Counted from the stretch's first letter, positions 6,719 to 12,865 are shown. The stretch: 13,285 nt of DNA from an uncultured Clostridia bacterium (GCA_944386315.1 CALXAS010000024.1:1-13285), one strand, 5' to 3'. Notes: a model not told the origin generated them from the letters alone. Numbers and translations: made by a program.

Positions 6719-8131
6719 ATGAAAAAAATGAAAAATAAGTTATGGTTTTCTCTTTTTGTAATACTAATGCTAATTTCTACCACTTGTTTTGCAGCTTCGG
6801 TTTCTTCGGATGATGCTACTTTAACATTAGTAGAGAATAATGTTTGTACAATTCAGGTAACAGATTTTGTACAATTTGAAAAAAGTTTAATAGAATTTGA
6901 TGAAACCAATAAAGAGTTTACTATTCAATTAGAAATAACCAACACAGCAGAAGAAGTTTTCCCAGAACCAACGGAAATTTTTCTAGTAATAGACAATTCT
7001 TTAAGTATGGATGACGAAGTATCTCCTGATGTTACAAGACTTGCTACTGTTACCAACTCAGCTAAAACTCTTGCTAGTCAATTATTAGAAAATGAGAATG
7101 TATCTTTAGGTGTTGTAAGTTTTTCTACAGGTGATGAAGAAGGCACTATTACAGATGCAAGTCTTCTACTTACACCTTCTCATGATGTAGAAGAAGTAAC
7201 TGCTAGCATAGATTCCATTGCTTCTGGTGAATTGGGACCTAGAACAAATATTGACGCAGGATTAACACTTGCTAACCAAAATTTTTCTGAAGATTGCCAA
7301 AGCAAATATATTGTTTTATTAACAGATGGTGTACCAAATACAGCTGTAGGAGGTCCTACACAAACTTATTCAGGAGAAACTGCTACTAAAACAAGAGCTA
7401 CTTTGCAAAATATTACAGAAGAAGGCGTTCATATATTTTCTTTAATGACTGGTGTAGTAGATATTGAAGAGCCAAGTACTGGCATTAGTTATAAAACATT
7501 GGCAGAAGAAATTTTTGGAACTCCTGAAGAACCAACTGTTGGAAAATTCTATTATATCACAGATGATGAGATAGAACAAACTGTATCAGAAACGATTCTT
7601 GCGGATATTACCAATGTTGCAGATTCTACGATTCATAATTTAAATATTTACGATTATTTTCCACAAGAGATTATCGATAACTTCGATTTTAGTTACGTAA
7701 CTTCTCCTAACTTAGGAACCGTTTCTGCTGAAATTAATGTAGAAGATAGATATATCGTATGGCATATAGATTCTTTAGCACCTGGTCAAAGTGGATCATT
7801 AACTTACAAATTGAGTTTAAAATCCACTATAAATTCTGAAATTGATAAACAAATACTACCTACTAATGAAAAAGTAGAAATTACTTCTGAAGATATTGTT
7901 TCAGAAGACGGTAGTCACACAGTATCTTCTACTGTTTCACCTCAGGTACAAGTAAATCTTCCTGAAGAAACACCTACCCCACCAGTCAATACAGTAGATA
8001 ATACCGTAGCTAATACCATAATTCCTCAAACAGGTACAAATAACTTCCCTATGATTTTTATTGGTATTGTTGCCATCGTAGCAACTATAGTTGGTGTTAG
8101 ATTTTATCAATTGCGTAAGAATGTAAAATAG
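6719..8131 (+). CDS. Exported von Willebrand A domain protein with IPQTG cell-wall sorting signal
   Basis: 470 residues. Signal peptide at 1 to about 25 (MKKMKNK, hydrophobic core, CFAA cleavage region). A VWA domain spans about 84-300 with a complete metal-ion-dependent adhesion site: DNSLS (Asp92, Ser94, Ser96), Thr176 in GPRTNIDAG and Asp203 in LLTDGVPN. Residues about 300-412 look like a DUF11-type beta domain (NLNIYDYFPQEI, IVWHIDSLAPGQSGSL). A Pro/Thr-rich linker (ETPTPPVNTVDNTVANT) precedes IPQTG (435-439), a hydrophobic segment and the basic tail RKNVK, the layout of a sortase substrate. It is likely a surface adhesin or pilus-tip-like protein; ligand unknown. No sortase or pilin gene lies nearby. 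GGAAGG eight bases before the ATG supports the start. A TTGAAA at 6654-6659 is the only -35-like box upstream, without a clear -10. It is the only plus-strand protein gene. Confidence 0.85.
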   Translation: MKKMKNKLWFSLFVILMLISTTCFAASVSSDDATLTLVENNVCTIQVTDFVQFEKSLIEFDETNKEFTIQLEITNTAEEVFPEPTEIFLVIDNSLSMDDEVSPDVTRLATVTNSAKTLASQLLENENVSLGVVSFSTGDEEGTITDASLLLTPSHDVEEVTASIDSIASGELGPRTNIDAGLTLANQNFSEDCQSKYIVLLTDGVPNTAVGGPTQTYSGETATKTRATLQNITEEGVHIFSLMTGVVDIEEPSTGISYKTLAEEIFGTPEEPTVGKFYYITDDEIEQTVSETILADITNVADSTIHNLNIYDYFPQEIIDNFDFSYVTSPNLGTVSAEINVEDRYIVWHIDSLAPGQSGSLTYKLSLKSTINSEIDKQILPTNEKVEITSEDIVSEDGSHTVSSTVSPQVQVNLPEETPTPPVNTVDNTVANTIIPQTGTNNFPMIFIGIVAIVATIVGVRFYQLRKNVK

Positions 8132-8195
8132 AGATGCAGAAATCTAATAAATATTAATTGTATGTTTCAATTGAATAATAAAAAAATTTAAAAAG

Positions 8196-8235
8196 AAAAG
8201 GTAGAACCCATTAAAAAGGATTCTATCTTTTTTTT
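8196..8235. terminator. Bidirectional rho-independent terminator between the VWA gene and eno
   Basis: Arms AAAAGGTAGAACCC (8196-8209) and GGATTCTATCTTTT (8218-8231) pair over 14 positions with one wobble and one mismatch. Eight T follow on the plus strand. Read from the minus strand, the same hairpin is followed by CTTTTTAAATTTTTTT. It lies 64 bp after the VWA stop and 29 bp after the eno stop, so it can serve both convergent genes. Confidence 0.88.
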
Positions 8236-8264
8236 CAGTTTTATTTGTAAACATCTGCCCAAAA

Positions 8265-9530
8265 TTACTCCTGTATTTCTGCTTCTATGTTTAATAATCT
8301 GTTATATTTTGCTACTCTATCCGTTCTACAAGGTGCTCCCGTTTTTATTTGTCCACTATTGGTTGCTACTGCTATATCTGCAATAGTTGTATCTTCTGTT
8401 TCTCCTGAACGATGGGATATCACTGTAGTATATCCATTCTTTTTTGCAAGTTCTATAGTATCTAAAGTTTCTGTTAAGGTTCCTATTTGATTTGGTTTTA
8501 TTAAAATACTATTGGCTACCTTTTTTTCTATCCCTTTTTGCAAACGTTTTGGATTTGTTACAAACAAGTCATCCCCTACTAATTGTATTCTCTCTCCTAT
8601 TTGTTTTGTAAGGCTTTGCCAATGCTGCCAATCTTCTTCTGCTAGTCCATCTTCTATGGAGATAATAGGATATTTATTGGTTAATTCTACTAGATAACCT
8701 ATCATTTCTTCTGGTGTTTTCAGTTCTTGTTTTTTCCACAAATAGTAGCCTGTTTTATTGATTTTTTTTGCTTCTTCCCACATTTCCGTACTAGCAATAT
8801 CTAAGCTAATTGCCACATCTCTTCCTGGTATATAACCAGCCCTTTGGATGGCTTCTACAATTAACTCGATAGCTTCTTCTTCTCCTTCTAAATTAGGGGC
8901 AAATCCACCTTCATCTCCTACTGCTACGCTATGCCCTTTTTCTTTTAATACTTTTTTTAAAGTATGGTACACGGTTACTCCCATTTCCATTTTCTCTCTA
9001 AAGTTTTTTCCACCGACAGGCATTATCATAAATTCTTGACTACTAATATTATTATCAGAATGTTTGCCACCATTAATGATGTTCATCATAGGAGTAGGAA
9101 GCATTTTCCCATTTACTCCACCTAAATAACGATATAATTCCATTCCCAAAGAATTAGCTGCAGCTTTAGAAACCGCAAGCGATACTCCCAAAGTAGCATT
9201 TGCTCCTAATTTTCCTTTATTCTCTGTTCCATCTAAATCTATCAAAGCCTGATCTATTTTAGTTTGTTCATATACATTCATCTTTTTTAGTGCTTTTGCT
9301 ATTTTTTTATTGACATTCTCTACTGCTATTTTTACTCCTTTTCCCATTAATCTATCTTCTTTATCTCTTAATTCTATTGCTTCAAAACTTCCTGTAGAGG
9401 CACCAGATGGCACTAATGCTGTTCCACAAAATCCTCCTTCTGTTATTACTTCTACTTGTACTGTAGGATTTCCCCTAGAATCAAAAACTTCCAAAGCTTT
9501 TACACTTTCTATTCCTAGATAATCTTTCAT
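8265..9530 (-). CDS. eno: Enolase (phosphopyruvate hydratase)
   Basis: Glycolytic enzyme that interconverts 2-phosphoglycerate and phosphoenolpyruvate; Mg-dependent, cytosolic. Seen in the 421 residues: mobile loop PSGASTGSFE (about 41-50), NGGKHSDNNISSQEFM (153-168), catalytic Glu207 in VGDEGGFAPNL, metal ligands Asp244 (SLDIASTE), Glu293 (SIEDGLAEEDW) and Asp320 (VGDDLFVTN). The signature ILIKPNQIGTLTET carries the catalytic Lys345, followed by SHRSGETEDTTIADIAVAT and Lys396. It is slightly shorter than the usual 428-432 residues, with nothing essential missing. AAGGAG eight bases before the ATG supports the start. The gene stands alone, not with gap-pgk-tpi-pgm as in many Firmicutes, and has a terminator at its 3' end. 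No clear consensus promoter is seen, although a TATAAA-like box lies near 9568-9575. Confidence 0.97.
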   Translation of the reverse strand: MKDYLGIESVKALEVFDSRGNPTVQVEVITEGGFCGTALVPSGASTGSFEAIELRDKEDRLMGKGVKIAVENVNKKIAKALKKMNVYEQTKIDQALIDLDGTENKGKLGANATLGVSLAVSKAAANSLGMELYRYLGGVNGKMLPTPMMNIINGGKHSDNNISSQEFMIMPVGGKNFREKMEMGVTVYHTLKKVLKEKGHSVAVGDEGGFAPNLEGEEEAIELIVEAIQRAGYIPGRDVAISLDIASTEMWEEAKKINKTGYYLWKKQELKTPEEMIGYLVELTNKYPIISIEDGLAEEDWQHWQSLTKQIGERIQLVGDDLFVTNPKRLQKGIEKKVANSILIKPNQIGTLTETLDTIELAKKNGYTTVISHRSGETEDTTIADIAVATNSGQIKTGAPCRTDRVAKYNRLLNIEAEIQE

Positions 9531-9652
9531 AACACACTCTCCTTACTTATCTATTTTTGTTTTATCTGTTTATACTATTCCCTTTTCTTTCACAAATTAT
9601 TTCATAATTTTGTAAAAAACTGAAATTTTGTCTAGCTTTTTTCTTCTTTTTG

Positions 9653-9661
9653 TGTTATGAT
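9653..9661 (+). promoter_or_regulatory. Extended -10 promoter of tRNA-Gln
   Basis: TGTTATGAT (TG, one base, then TATGAT) lies 18 bp before the mature tRNA 5' end. No good -35 box is seen at the usual distance; TTGTCT is present but 22 bases upstream. An extended -10 can compensate. Confidence 0.45.
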
Positions 9662-9679
9662 AAATAAGTAATTAAATTT

Positions 9680-9754
9680 TGGGGTATCGCCAAGCGGTAA
9701 GGCATCGGACTCTGACTCCGACATTCCTGTGTTCGAATCACAGTACCCCAGCCA
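9680..9754 (+). tRNA. tRNA-Gln (anticodon CTG)
   Basis: A full cloverleaf can be drawn. Acceptor TGGGGTA pairs with TACCCCA, D-arm GCC/GGC, anticodon stem TCGGA/TCCGA around loop CTCTGAC (anticodon CTG, reads CAG), T-arm CTGTG-TTCGAAT-CACAG, discriminator G and encoded CCA. The U1-A72 pair and overall sequence are typical of Firmicute tRNA-Gln. It has its own promoter and terminator. Confidence 0.97.
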
Positions 9755-9763
9755 CTTAAAAGT

Positions 9764-9792
9764 AGCAGATAGGAAATTATCTGTTATTTTTT
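9764..9792 (+). terminator. Terminator of tRNA-Gln
   Basis: AGCAGATA and TATCTGTT pair over 8 bp (one G-U) around a six-base loop, followed by ATTTTTT. It starts nine bases after the encoded CCA. Confidence 0.7.
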
Positions 9793-9828
9793 ATATTTGC
9801 TAGTGATTTGAGAAAAAATATAAAGAAA

Positions 9829-9849
9829 AGTCAACTTACAGTCAAGTTA
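9829..9849. repeat. 21-bp direct repeat, copy 1 (two tandem decamers)
   Basis: Contains AGTCAACTTA, one C, then AGTCAAGTTA: two decamers differing at one base, with an 11-bp period. The whole 21 bp recurs exactly at 9927-9947, 98 bp away. The unit also contains the inverted pair AACTT/AAGTT. It lies 75 bp beyond the 3' end of tRNA-Gln. Possible roles are a protein-binding array or integrase arm-type sites; none is proven. Confidence 0.85.
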
Positions 9850-9872
9850 GAATTCCACATTAAGAATTCTAA
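9847..9872. repeat. 9-bp inverted repeat between the 21-bp repeats
   Basis: TTAGAATTC (9847-9855) and GAATTCTAA (9864-9872) are perfect reverse complements around an eight-base loop. The left arm shares its first three bases with the end of repeat copy 1. No T run follows on either strand, so it is not a standard terminator. CCAC at 9855-9858 and GTGG at 9875-9878 offer an alternative pairing. Confidence 0.75.
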
Positions 9873-9926
9873 AAGTGGCTTTAAATAGAGACTTCTGCAG
9901 ATAAATGATATCTTACATATGTCTTC

Positions 9927-9947
9927 AGTCAACTTACAGTCAAGTTA
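9927..9947. repeat. 21-bp direct repeat, copy 2 (two tandem decamers)
   Basis: Exact second copy of the unit at 9829-9849, in the same orientation, ending 89 bp before the stop of the small beta-rich protein gene (10037). The sequence between the copies is not repeated, so this is a spaced pair and not a tandem array. Confidence 0.85.
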
Positions 9948-10036
9948 AATTAAGCCCAATATGGAACATATTTCATATATCTAGGGGCAGTACTCGTTGT
10001 TTTTCTTTTTTTCTATAGTTTGTGTTTTTCCTTACA

Positions 10037-10330
10037 CTATGCCACTTTTTTTGCTTGCAATTTAAACTCTCCCATATTTGTTTTCGCATGAATAATTAAT
10101 ACATTTCCCTTTAACTCTCCTTGAATATTATACGTAATATTTATCATATTATTTTGAATACTTCCATTCAAATAGCATACATTCCCATTTACCTTTCCAC
10201 CTGTAATATTATTTTTCATACCCATTACTTCCAATATTCCATTTAAATCATTTCCATTTGTTTTTAAAGTAAGTCTTGCATTAATTGGTCCCATTGGTGT
10301 ATTAATAGACGTTTCGTAAATTCCATCCAT
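10037..10330 (-). CDS. Small uncharacterised beta-rich protein
   Basis: 97 residues, no signal peptide and no membrane segment. Alternating short hydrophobic strands with Gly/Asn turns (GIYETSINTPMGPINARLTL, LNGILEVMGM, GKVNGNVCYLNGSI, INITYNIQGELKGNVLII) suggest an all-beta sandwich or small barrel. Two similar turns, NTPMG (about 10-14) and KTNMG (83-87), hint at internal symmetry. It looks like a group of short proteins and C-terminal modules seen in Clostridia with the pattern GxYxxxxxTPMGPxxxxLTL; I know of no established function. GGAGG lies ten bases before the ATG, and a good promoter stands upstream. Its 3' side runs into the repeat-bearing region with no obvious terminator, so its transcript may extend across the 21-bp repeats. 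Confidence 0.75.
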   Translation of the reverse strand: MDGIYETSINTPMGPINARLTLKTNGNDLNGILEVMGMKNNITGGKVNGNVCYLNGSIQNNMINITYNIQGELKGNVLIIHAKTNMGEFKLQAKKVA

Positions 10331-10360
10331 TTTTCTTAATCCTCCTCTTCCTTTTTGTTC

Positions 10361-10389
10361 ATTATATGCATTTTTCCCGGAATGTTGAA
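10361..10389 (-). promoter_or_regulatory. Promoter of the small beta-rich protein gene
   Basis: On the minus strand, TTCAAC (three matches to the -35 consensus), a 17-base spacer and a perfect TATAAT. The -10 box is about 30 bases before the ATG at 10330, and GGAGG lies between. Confidence 0.6.
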
Positions 10390-10423
10390 CAAGAATCGGA
10401 CAGATTTAAAAATCTTTTTTATC

Positions 10424-10453
10424 ACAAAAAAGAGATATCATTTTGATACCTCT
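10424..10453 (-). terminator. Terminator of the YgjP-like metallopeptidase gene
   Basis: On the minus strand, AGAGGTATCA and TGATATCTCT pair over 10 bp (one G-U wobble) around a tight loop, followed by a run of six T. It starts 21 bp after the stop codon. Confidence 0.8.
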
Positions 10454-10474
10454 AACACATATTAGCAATAAAAT

Positions 10475-11173
10475 TTAATATTGCCAGTTACCTATTTCAT
10501 CCACATATTTTTTATATTGTGGCATATAAGTTTCTATCATTTGATAGAAAGATTTTGTATGATTTTTATATTTTAAATGGCAAAATTCATGCAATAAAAT
10601 ATAACGAATGGTTTCAGGTGAATACATCATCATCTTCTCGTTGATATAAATGATATTATTTTCACATTTAGCAAGCATTTTATCCGATTTGATAAATTCA
10701 ATTTCCTCTGGTGCTAACCCTGTCATAATTCTAATTTCTTCTAACATAGTTTCCATTTCTTTTTTAGCAACCATATGATACATCTTCTCTATTAGCATAC
10801 TAATAATTTCTTGCTTATCCATATTTCTATAAATAGCTGGCAAAATAACTTCTATATTCTTTTTCTCTATACTAAGTAATGGGGCATTTTTATCCTGATA
10901 AATAATTTCTAAATCGTATATTTTCCCTAATAATTTTACTGTTTTATTTTTATACAATTCCTTTTTTCTCTGACAATTTTTCTCATATTCTTTTCTCTTT
11001 TCTATAATCCATTGTTTCTTTTCTTCTACTATTTTTTGAATTTGTTTATTGGTGGTATACCATGGTGCATTAATGACTACTTCTCCATTTTGTATACTAA
11101 TATATAAATCTCTATTTGCAATTTTGTTTACTGTATAAGTAATTACATTATTTTTTGTTTTAAATAAATTCAT
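10475..11173 (-). CDS. YgjP-like (DUF45/M48-type) zinc metallopeptidase, divergent
   Basis: 232 residues. The C-terminal half has the zinc motif HEFCH (His195, Glu196, His199) followed by LKYKNHTKSFYQMIETYMPQ, the NH-x3-F pattern and third His ligand typical of YgjP/DUF45 peptidases. The N-terminal part (YTVNKIANRDLYISIQNGEVVINAP, then KQIQKIVEEKKQWIIEKRKEY) matches the usual beta-strand plus helix start of the family. The R/K-WGSC motif expected about 20 residues before the HExxH is not conserved: the region reads SDKMLAKCENNIIYIN. The protein may therefore be a diverged or specialised member; substrate unknown. An in-frame GTG three codons earlier overlaps the Shine-Dalgarno site, so the ATG at 11173 is used. 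Single-gene unit with a consensus promoter and a terminator. Confidence 0.8.
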   Translation of the reverse strand: MNLFKTKNNVITYTVNKIANRDLYISIQNGEVVINAPWYTTNKQIQKIVEEKKQWIIEKRKEYEKNCQRKKELYKNKTVKLLGKIYDLEIIYQDKNAPLLSIEKKNIEVILPAIYRNMDKQEIISMLIEKMYHMVAKKEMETMLEEIRIMTGLAPEEIEFIKSDKMLAKCENNIIYINEKMMMYSPETIRYILLHEFCHLKYKNHTKSFYQMIETYMPQYKKYVDEIGNWQY

Positions 11174-11181
11174 TTTAACCA

Positions 11182-11187
11182 CTCCTT
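11182..11187 (-). promoter_or_regulatory. Shine-Dalgarno site of the ygjP-like gene (decides start)
   Basis: AAGGAG on the minus strand, eight bases before the ATG at 11173. The in-frame GTG at 11182 begins inside this site and cannot use it. Confidence 0.8.
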
Positions 11188-11231
11188 ACAAATTCTTGTT
11201 TTAAAAACTCTTGTTCGCTTTTGTTGTTCTT

Positions 11232-11260
11232 ATTTTATTCTCTTTTTTATTTTTTGTCAA
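11232..11260 (-). promoter_or_regulatory. Promoter of the ygjP-like gene
   Basis: On the minus strand, a perfect TTGACA, a 17-base AT-rich spacer and TAAAAT (five of six), about 58 bases before the ATG at 11173. The leader contains GAACAAC and CGAACAAG, which only loosely resemble LexA half-sites. Confidence 0.8.
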
Positions 11261-11445
11261 TACTTTTTTCGTAATTTTTTAAAATTTTTGTTCGTATATT
11301 CTATAGTGGTTAAAACTAGCTATTTTAAAGCATTTTATTAGATTCTCCTTCAAAAAAATCATACAAAAAGTTTGCTTATGAACAAAACTTTCGTTTGCTA
11401 TATTTTTTGTTTTTTTATCTGCTTCCAAATTATAATTTTGTAAAG

Positions 11446-11480
11446 AAAAAACTATCCTTTTTTATTTAGGATAGTTTTTT
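11446..11480 (-). terminator. Terminator overlapping the end of the HAD nucleotidase gene
   Basis: AAAAAACTATCCT (11446-11458) and AGGATAGTTTTTT (11468-11480) are perfect 13-bp reverse complements around a nine-base loop. On the minus strand the first arm lies in the last codons (KKLS and stop) of the nucleotidase gene, and the T-tract is part of the second arm. It is symmetric, so it could act in both directions. The 265 bp from here to the ygjP-like start hold that gene's promoter and otherwise nothing I can identify. Confidence 0.8.
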
Positions 11481-12062
11481 CTCATAAGATAATATCACTT
11501 CTTCTACTTCTTTCCAATCATCGCATTTTATAATATTTTTTCCTTCTACATCATCGTTATAAGGCCAATGATAACAAATAACTGGAATATCTTTAGATAA
11601 TTTTCTTATGTTTTCTGGACAATCTTCTATCATAATATCAATACCATATTCTTTGCAATATTCCCCTTTTTCTTTTTCTGCAAATAAAATCTTATCATAT
11701 TCAATTTGATTCTTTTTAAGCCACTCTTTTACCGTATTTCTCATTCTTGTTCCTTTATTATTTAATTGTGCAGAAAACATTCTCGCTGTTAAAATGATAA
11801 TTTCATTTCCTTGCTTTTTTATATTTTCTATAGATTCTTTTGCATCTGGCAAAATTTTACTATTTTTTGCATAATCAAAAATATTTTCTTTCCAAAACTT
11901 TTTATCAGTCTCTTTACTCCATCCAAACATTTTTATCGTTTCATAAGCATTTGGATTTTTCATTTTTCCTTCTTGCACTTTTGCTACAAATTTACTACCT
12001 TCTTCTCTCATAAAAGCTAATGTATTAATTAATACTCCATCAATATCTACCCCAATTTTCAT
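11466..12062 (-). CDS. HAD-superfamily 5'(3')-deoxyribonucleotidase-like protein (NT5C family)
   Basis: 198 residues with the four HAD motifs. VDIDGVLINT holds the nucleophile Asp6 and acid/base Asp8; ILTAR has Thr92 (motif II); a Lys in the AEKEKGEYCK segment (about 128-137) serves as motif III; IMIEDCPENI has Glu146-Asp147 (motif IV). The cap is a small helical insertion between motifs I and II (about 15-70), as in NT5C/YqfW-type nucleotidases, which remove phosphate from (deoxy)ribonucleoside monophosphates. Substrate preference cannot be read from the sequence. It lies 33 bp after the HAM1-like gene, probably in the same transcript; the ribosome site is weak (AAGGGAAG), which fits a downstream operon gene. 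Together the pair could hydrolyse unwanted NTPs to NMPs and then to nucleosides (inference). Confidence 0.78.
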   Translation of the reverse strand: MKIGVDIDGVLINTLAFMREEGSKFVAKVQEGKMKNPNAYETIKMFGWSKETDKKFWKENIFDYAKNSKILPDAKESIENIKKQGNEIIILTARMFSAQLNNKGTRMRNTVKEWLKKNQIEYDKILFAEKEKGEYCKEYGIDIMIEDCPENIRKLSKDIPVICYHWPYNDDVEGKNIIKCDDWKEVEEVILSYEKKLS

Positions 12063-12095
12063 TTTCTTCTTCCCTTTCTTCTTATGTTTTTTTAC

Positions 12096-12695
12096 CTATT
12101 TTACATGCTCTACAATAAATTGAACAATCTCTTCTACATTATCTTGCTTTTTATTTTCCTGTTTTTCTTCCTCTGTTAATTCTAACCAATATTTATTATA
12201 TTTTGGCATAACACTTATAGAATCTAAAGGATAGCCTGGATTTCTTTCCTTGCATGGCTTATCTACCAAATAAAAATTTTCTTTACTCCATGAAGTTGTA
12301 TATATTTCTCCTTTATTGCATATTGCCATGCCATATACCCATTTTCCATTTACTCTACCCCCATACTTTTTTATTAAATCTGTATAATAAGCTATCATTT
12401 CTTCATCATTTAACTCTTTTCCATGAATTCTCTTTACATGCGTACCTGGCTGTTCTTTTGAAGATAATTCTTCTATATATAAATTATTATCCATTCCTAT
12501 AGTTGGTATATGTGTTATTTGATAATAGGATTGTGCTTTTATGATAGCATTTTCTACAGCATTCTCTCCATTTTCGTCTATTTTTATTTGTTTTTCTATA
12601 TCTTGAATAGTTAATAGTTCTATCCCTTTTTTTTCTAATGCTTTCTTATATTTCTTTACTTTTGCTGGATTTGTTGTTGCGAATAAAACTTTCAT
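12096..12695 (-). CDS. HAM1/RdgB-like non-canonical purine NTP pyrophosphatase, divergent
   Basis: 199 residues of the ITPase fold. Canonical enzymes split ITP, XTP or dITP to the monophosphate and pyrophosphate. Seen: the N-terminal phosphate-binding pattern LFATTNPAKVKKYKKAL (about 4-20), the metal-binding Glu in DENGENAVENAIIKAQ (about 40-55), Asp69 in IGMDNNLYIEEL (matching the second Asp of ADDSGL), and PGTHVKRIHG matching PGxxSARxAG with the Arg kept. The C-terminal GYDPxF and SHR motifs are changed (GYPLDS; KKQDN where SHR is expected), so specificity may differ. The frame extends 11 codons upstream to a GTG, but GGAGG lies seven bases before the ATG at 12695 and the promoter -10 box overlaps that GTG, so the ATG is the start. 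First gene of an operon with the HAD nucleotidase. Confidence 0.75.
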   Translation of the reverse strand: MKVLFATTNPAKVKKYKKALEKKGIELLTIQDIEKQIKIDENGENAVENAIIKAQSYYQITHIPTIGMDNNLYIEELSSKEQPGTHVKRIHGKELNDEEMIAYYTDLIKKYGGRVNGKWVYGMAICNKGEIYTTSWSKENFYLVDKPCKERNPGYPLDSISVMPKYNKYWLELTEEEKQENKKQDNVEEIVQFIVEHVK

Positions 12696-12702
12696 TTTTC
12701 TT

Positions 12703-12707
12703 CCTCC
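12703..12707 (-). promoter_or_regulatory. Shine-Dalgarno site of the HAM1-like gene (decides start)
   Basis: GGAGG on the minus strand, seven bases before the ATG at 12695. Confidence 0.8.
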
Positions 12708-12718
12708 ATATGATGTAA

Positions 12719-12747
12719 ATTCTATCACAAGTATATTTTTTTAGCAA
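12719..12747 (-). promoter_or_regulatory. Promoter of the HAM1-HAD operon
   Basis: On the minus strand, TTGCTA, a 17-base spacer and TAGAAT, with TG one base before the -10 box. The expected transcription start is near 12712, giving a leader of about 17 bases and excluding the GTG at 12728 as a start. The 118 bp from here to the tRNA terminator show nothing recognisable. Confidence 0.75.
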
Positions 12748-12865
12748 TCCAATTTTAAAAAAATGTTGCTTCTTGTCTTAAATCATTACTTCATATACTT
12801 TATTGCGGCTTTCATCTTTATAATATCTAACTTTATTTTCGAGAATTTAATAAATATTCTTAGGC

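Noticed and set aside
9829..9947. CRISPR-like repeats
   Set aside because: Only two copies of a 21-bp unit, with a 77-bp interval containing a hairpin, no further units, and no cas genes in the window.
9907..10017. 37-codon plus-strand open frame crossing repeat copy 2
   Set aside because: No ribosome-binding site before the ATG, and the residue pattern is unlike a real small protein.
11183..11290. LexA-like half-sites (CGAACAA) near the ygjP-like promoter
   Set aside because: Neither copy has the inverted partner half-site (GTTCG) at the right spacing, so an SOS box is not supported.
11369..11394. Possible extra terminator hairpin (AAAGTTT/AAACTTT)
   Set aside because: A 7-bp AT-rich stem with a large loop, downstream of an already strong terminator; could be chance in such AT-rich DNA.
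11378..11443. 21-codon plus-strand open frame (MNKTFVCYIF...)
   Set aside because: Hydrophobic enough to suggest a small toxin, but there is no Shine-Dalgarno site, no promoter, and the DNA is simple T-rich sequence.
12254..12502. 82-codon plus-strand open frame
   Set aside because: Antisense shadow of the HAM1-like gene, with low-complexity Leu/Tyr/His composition.
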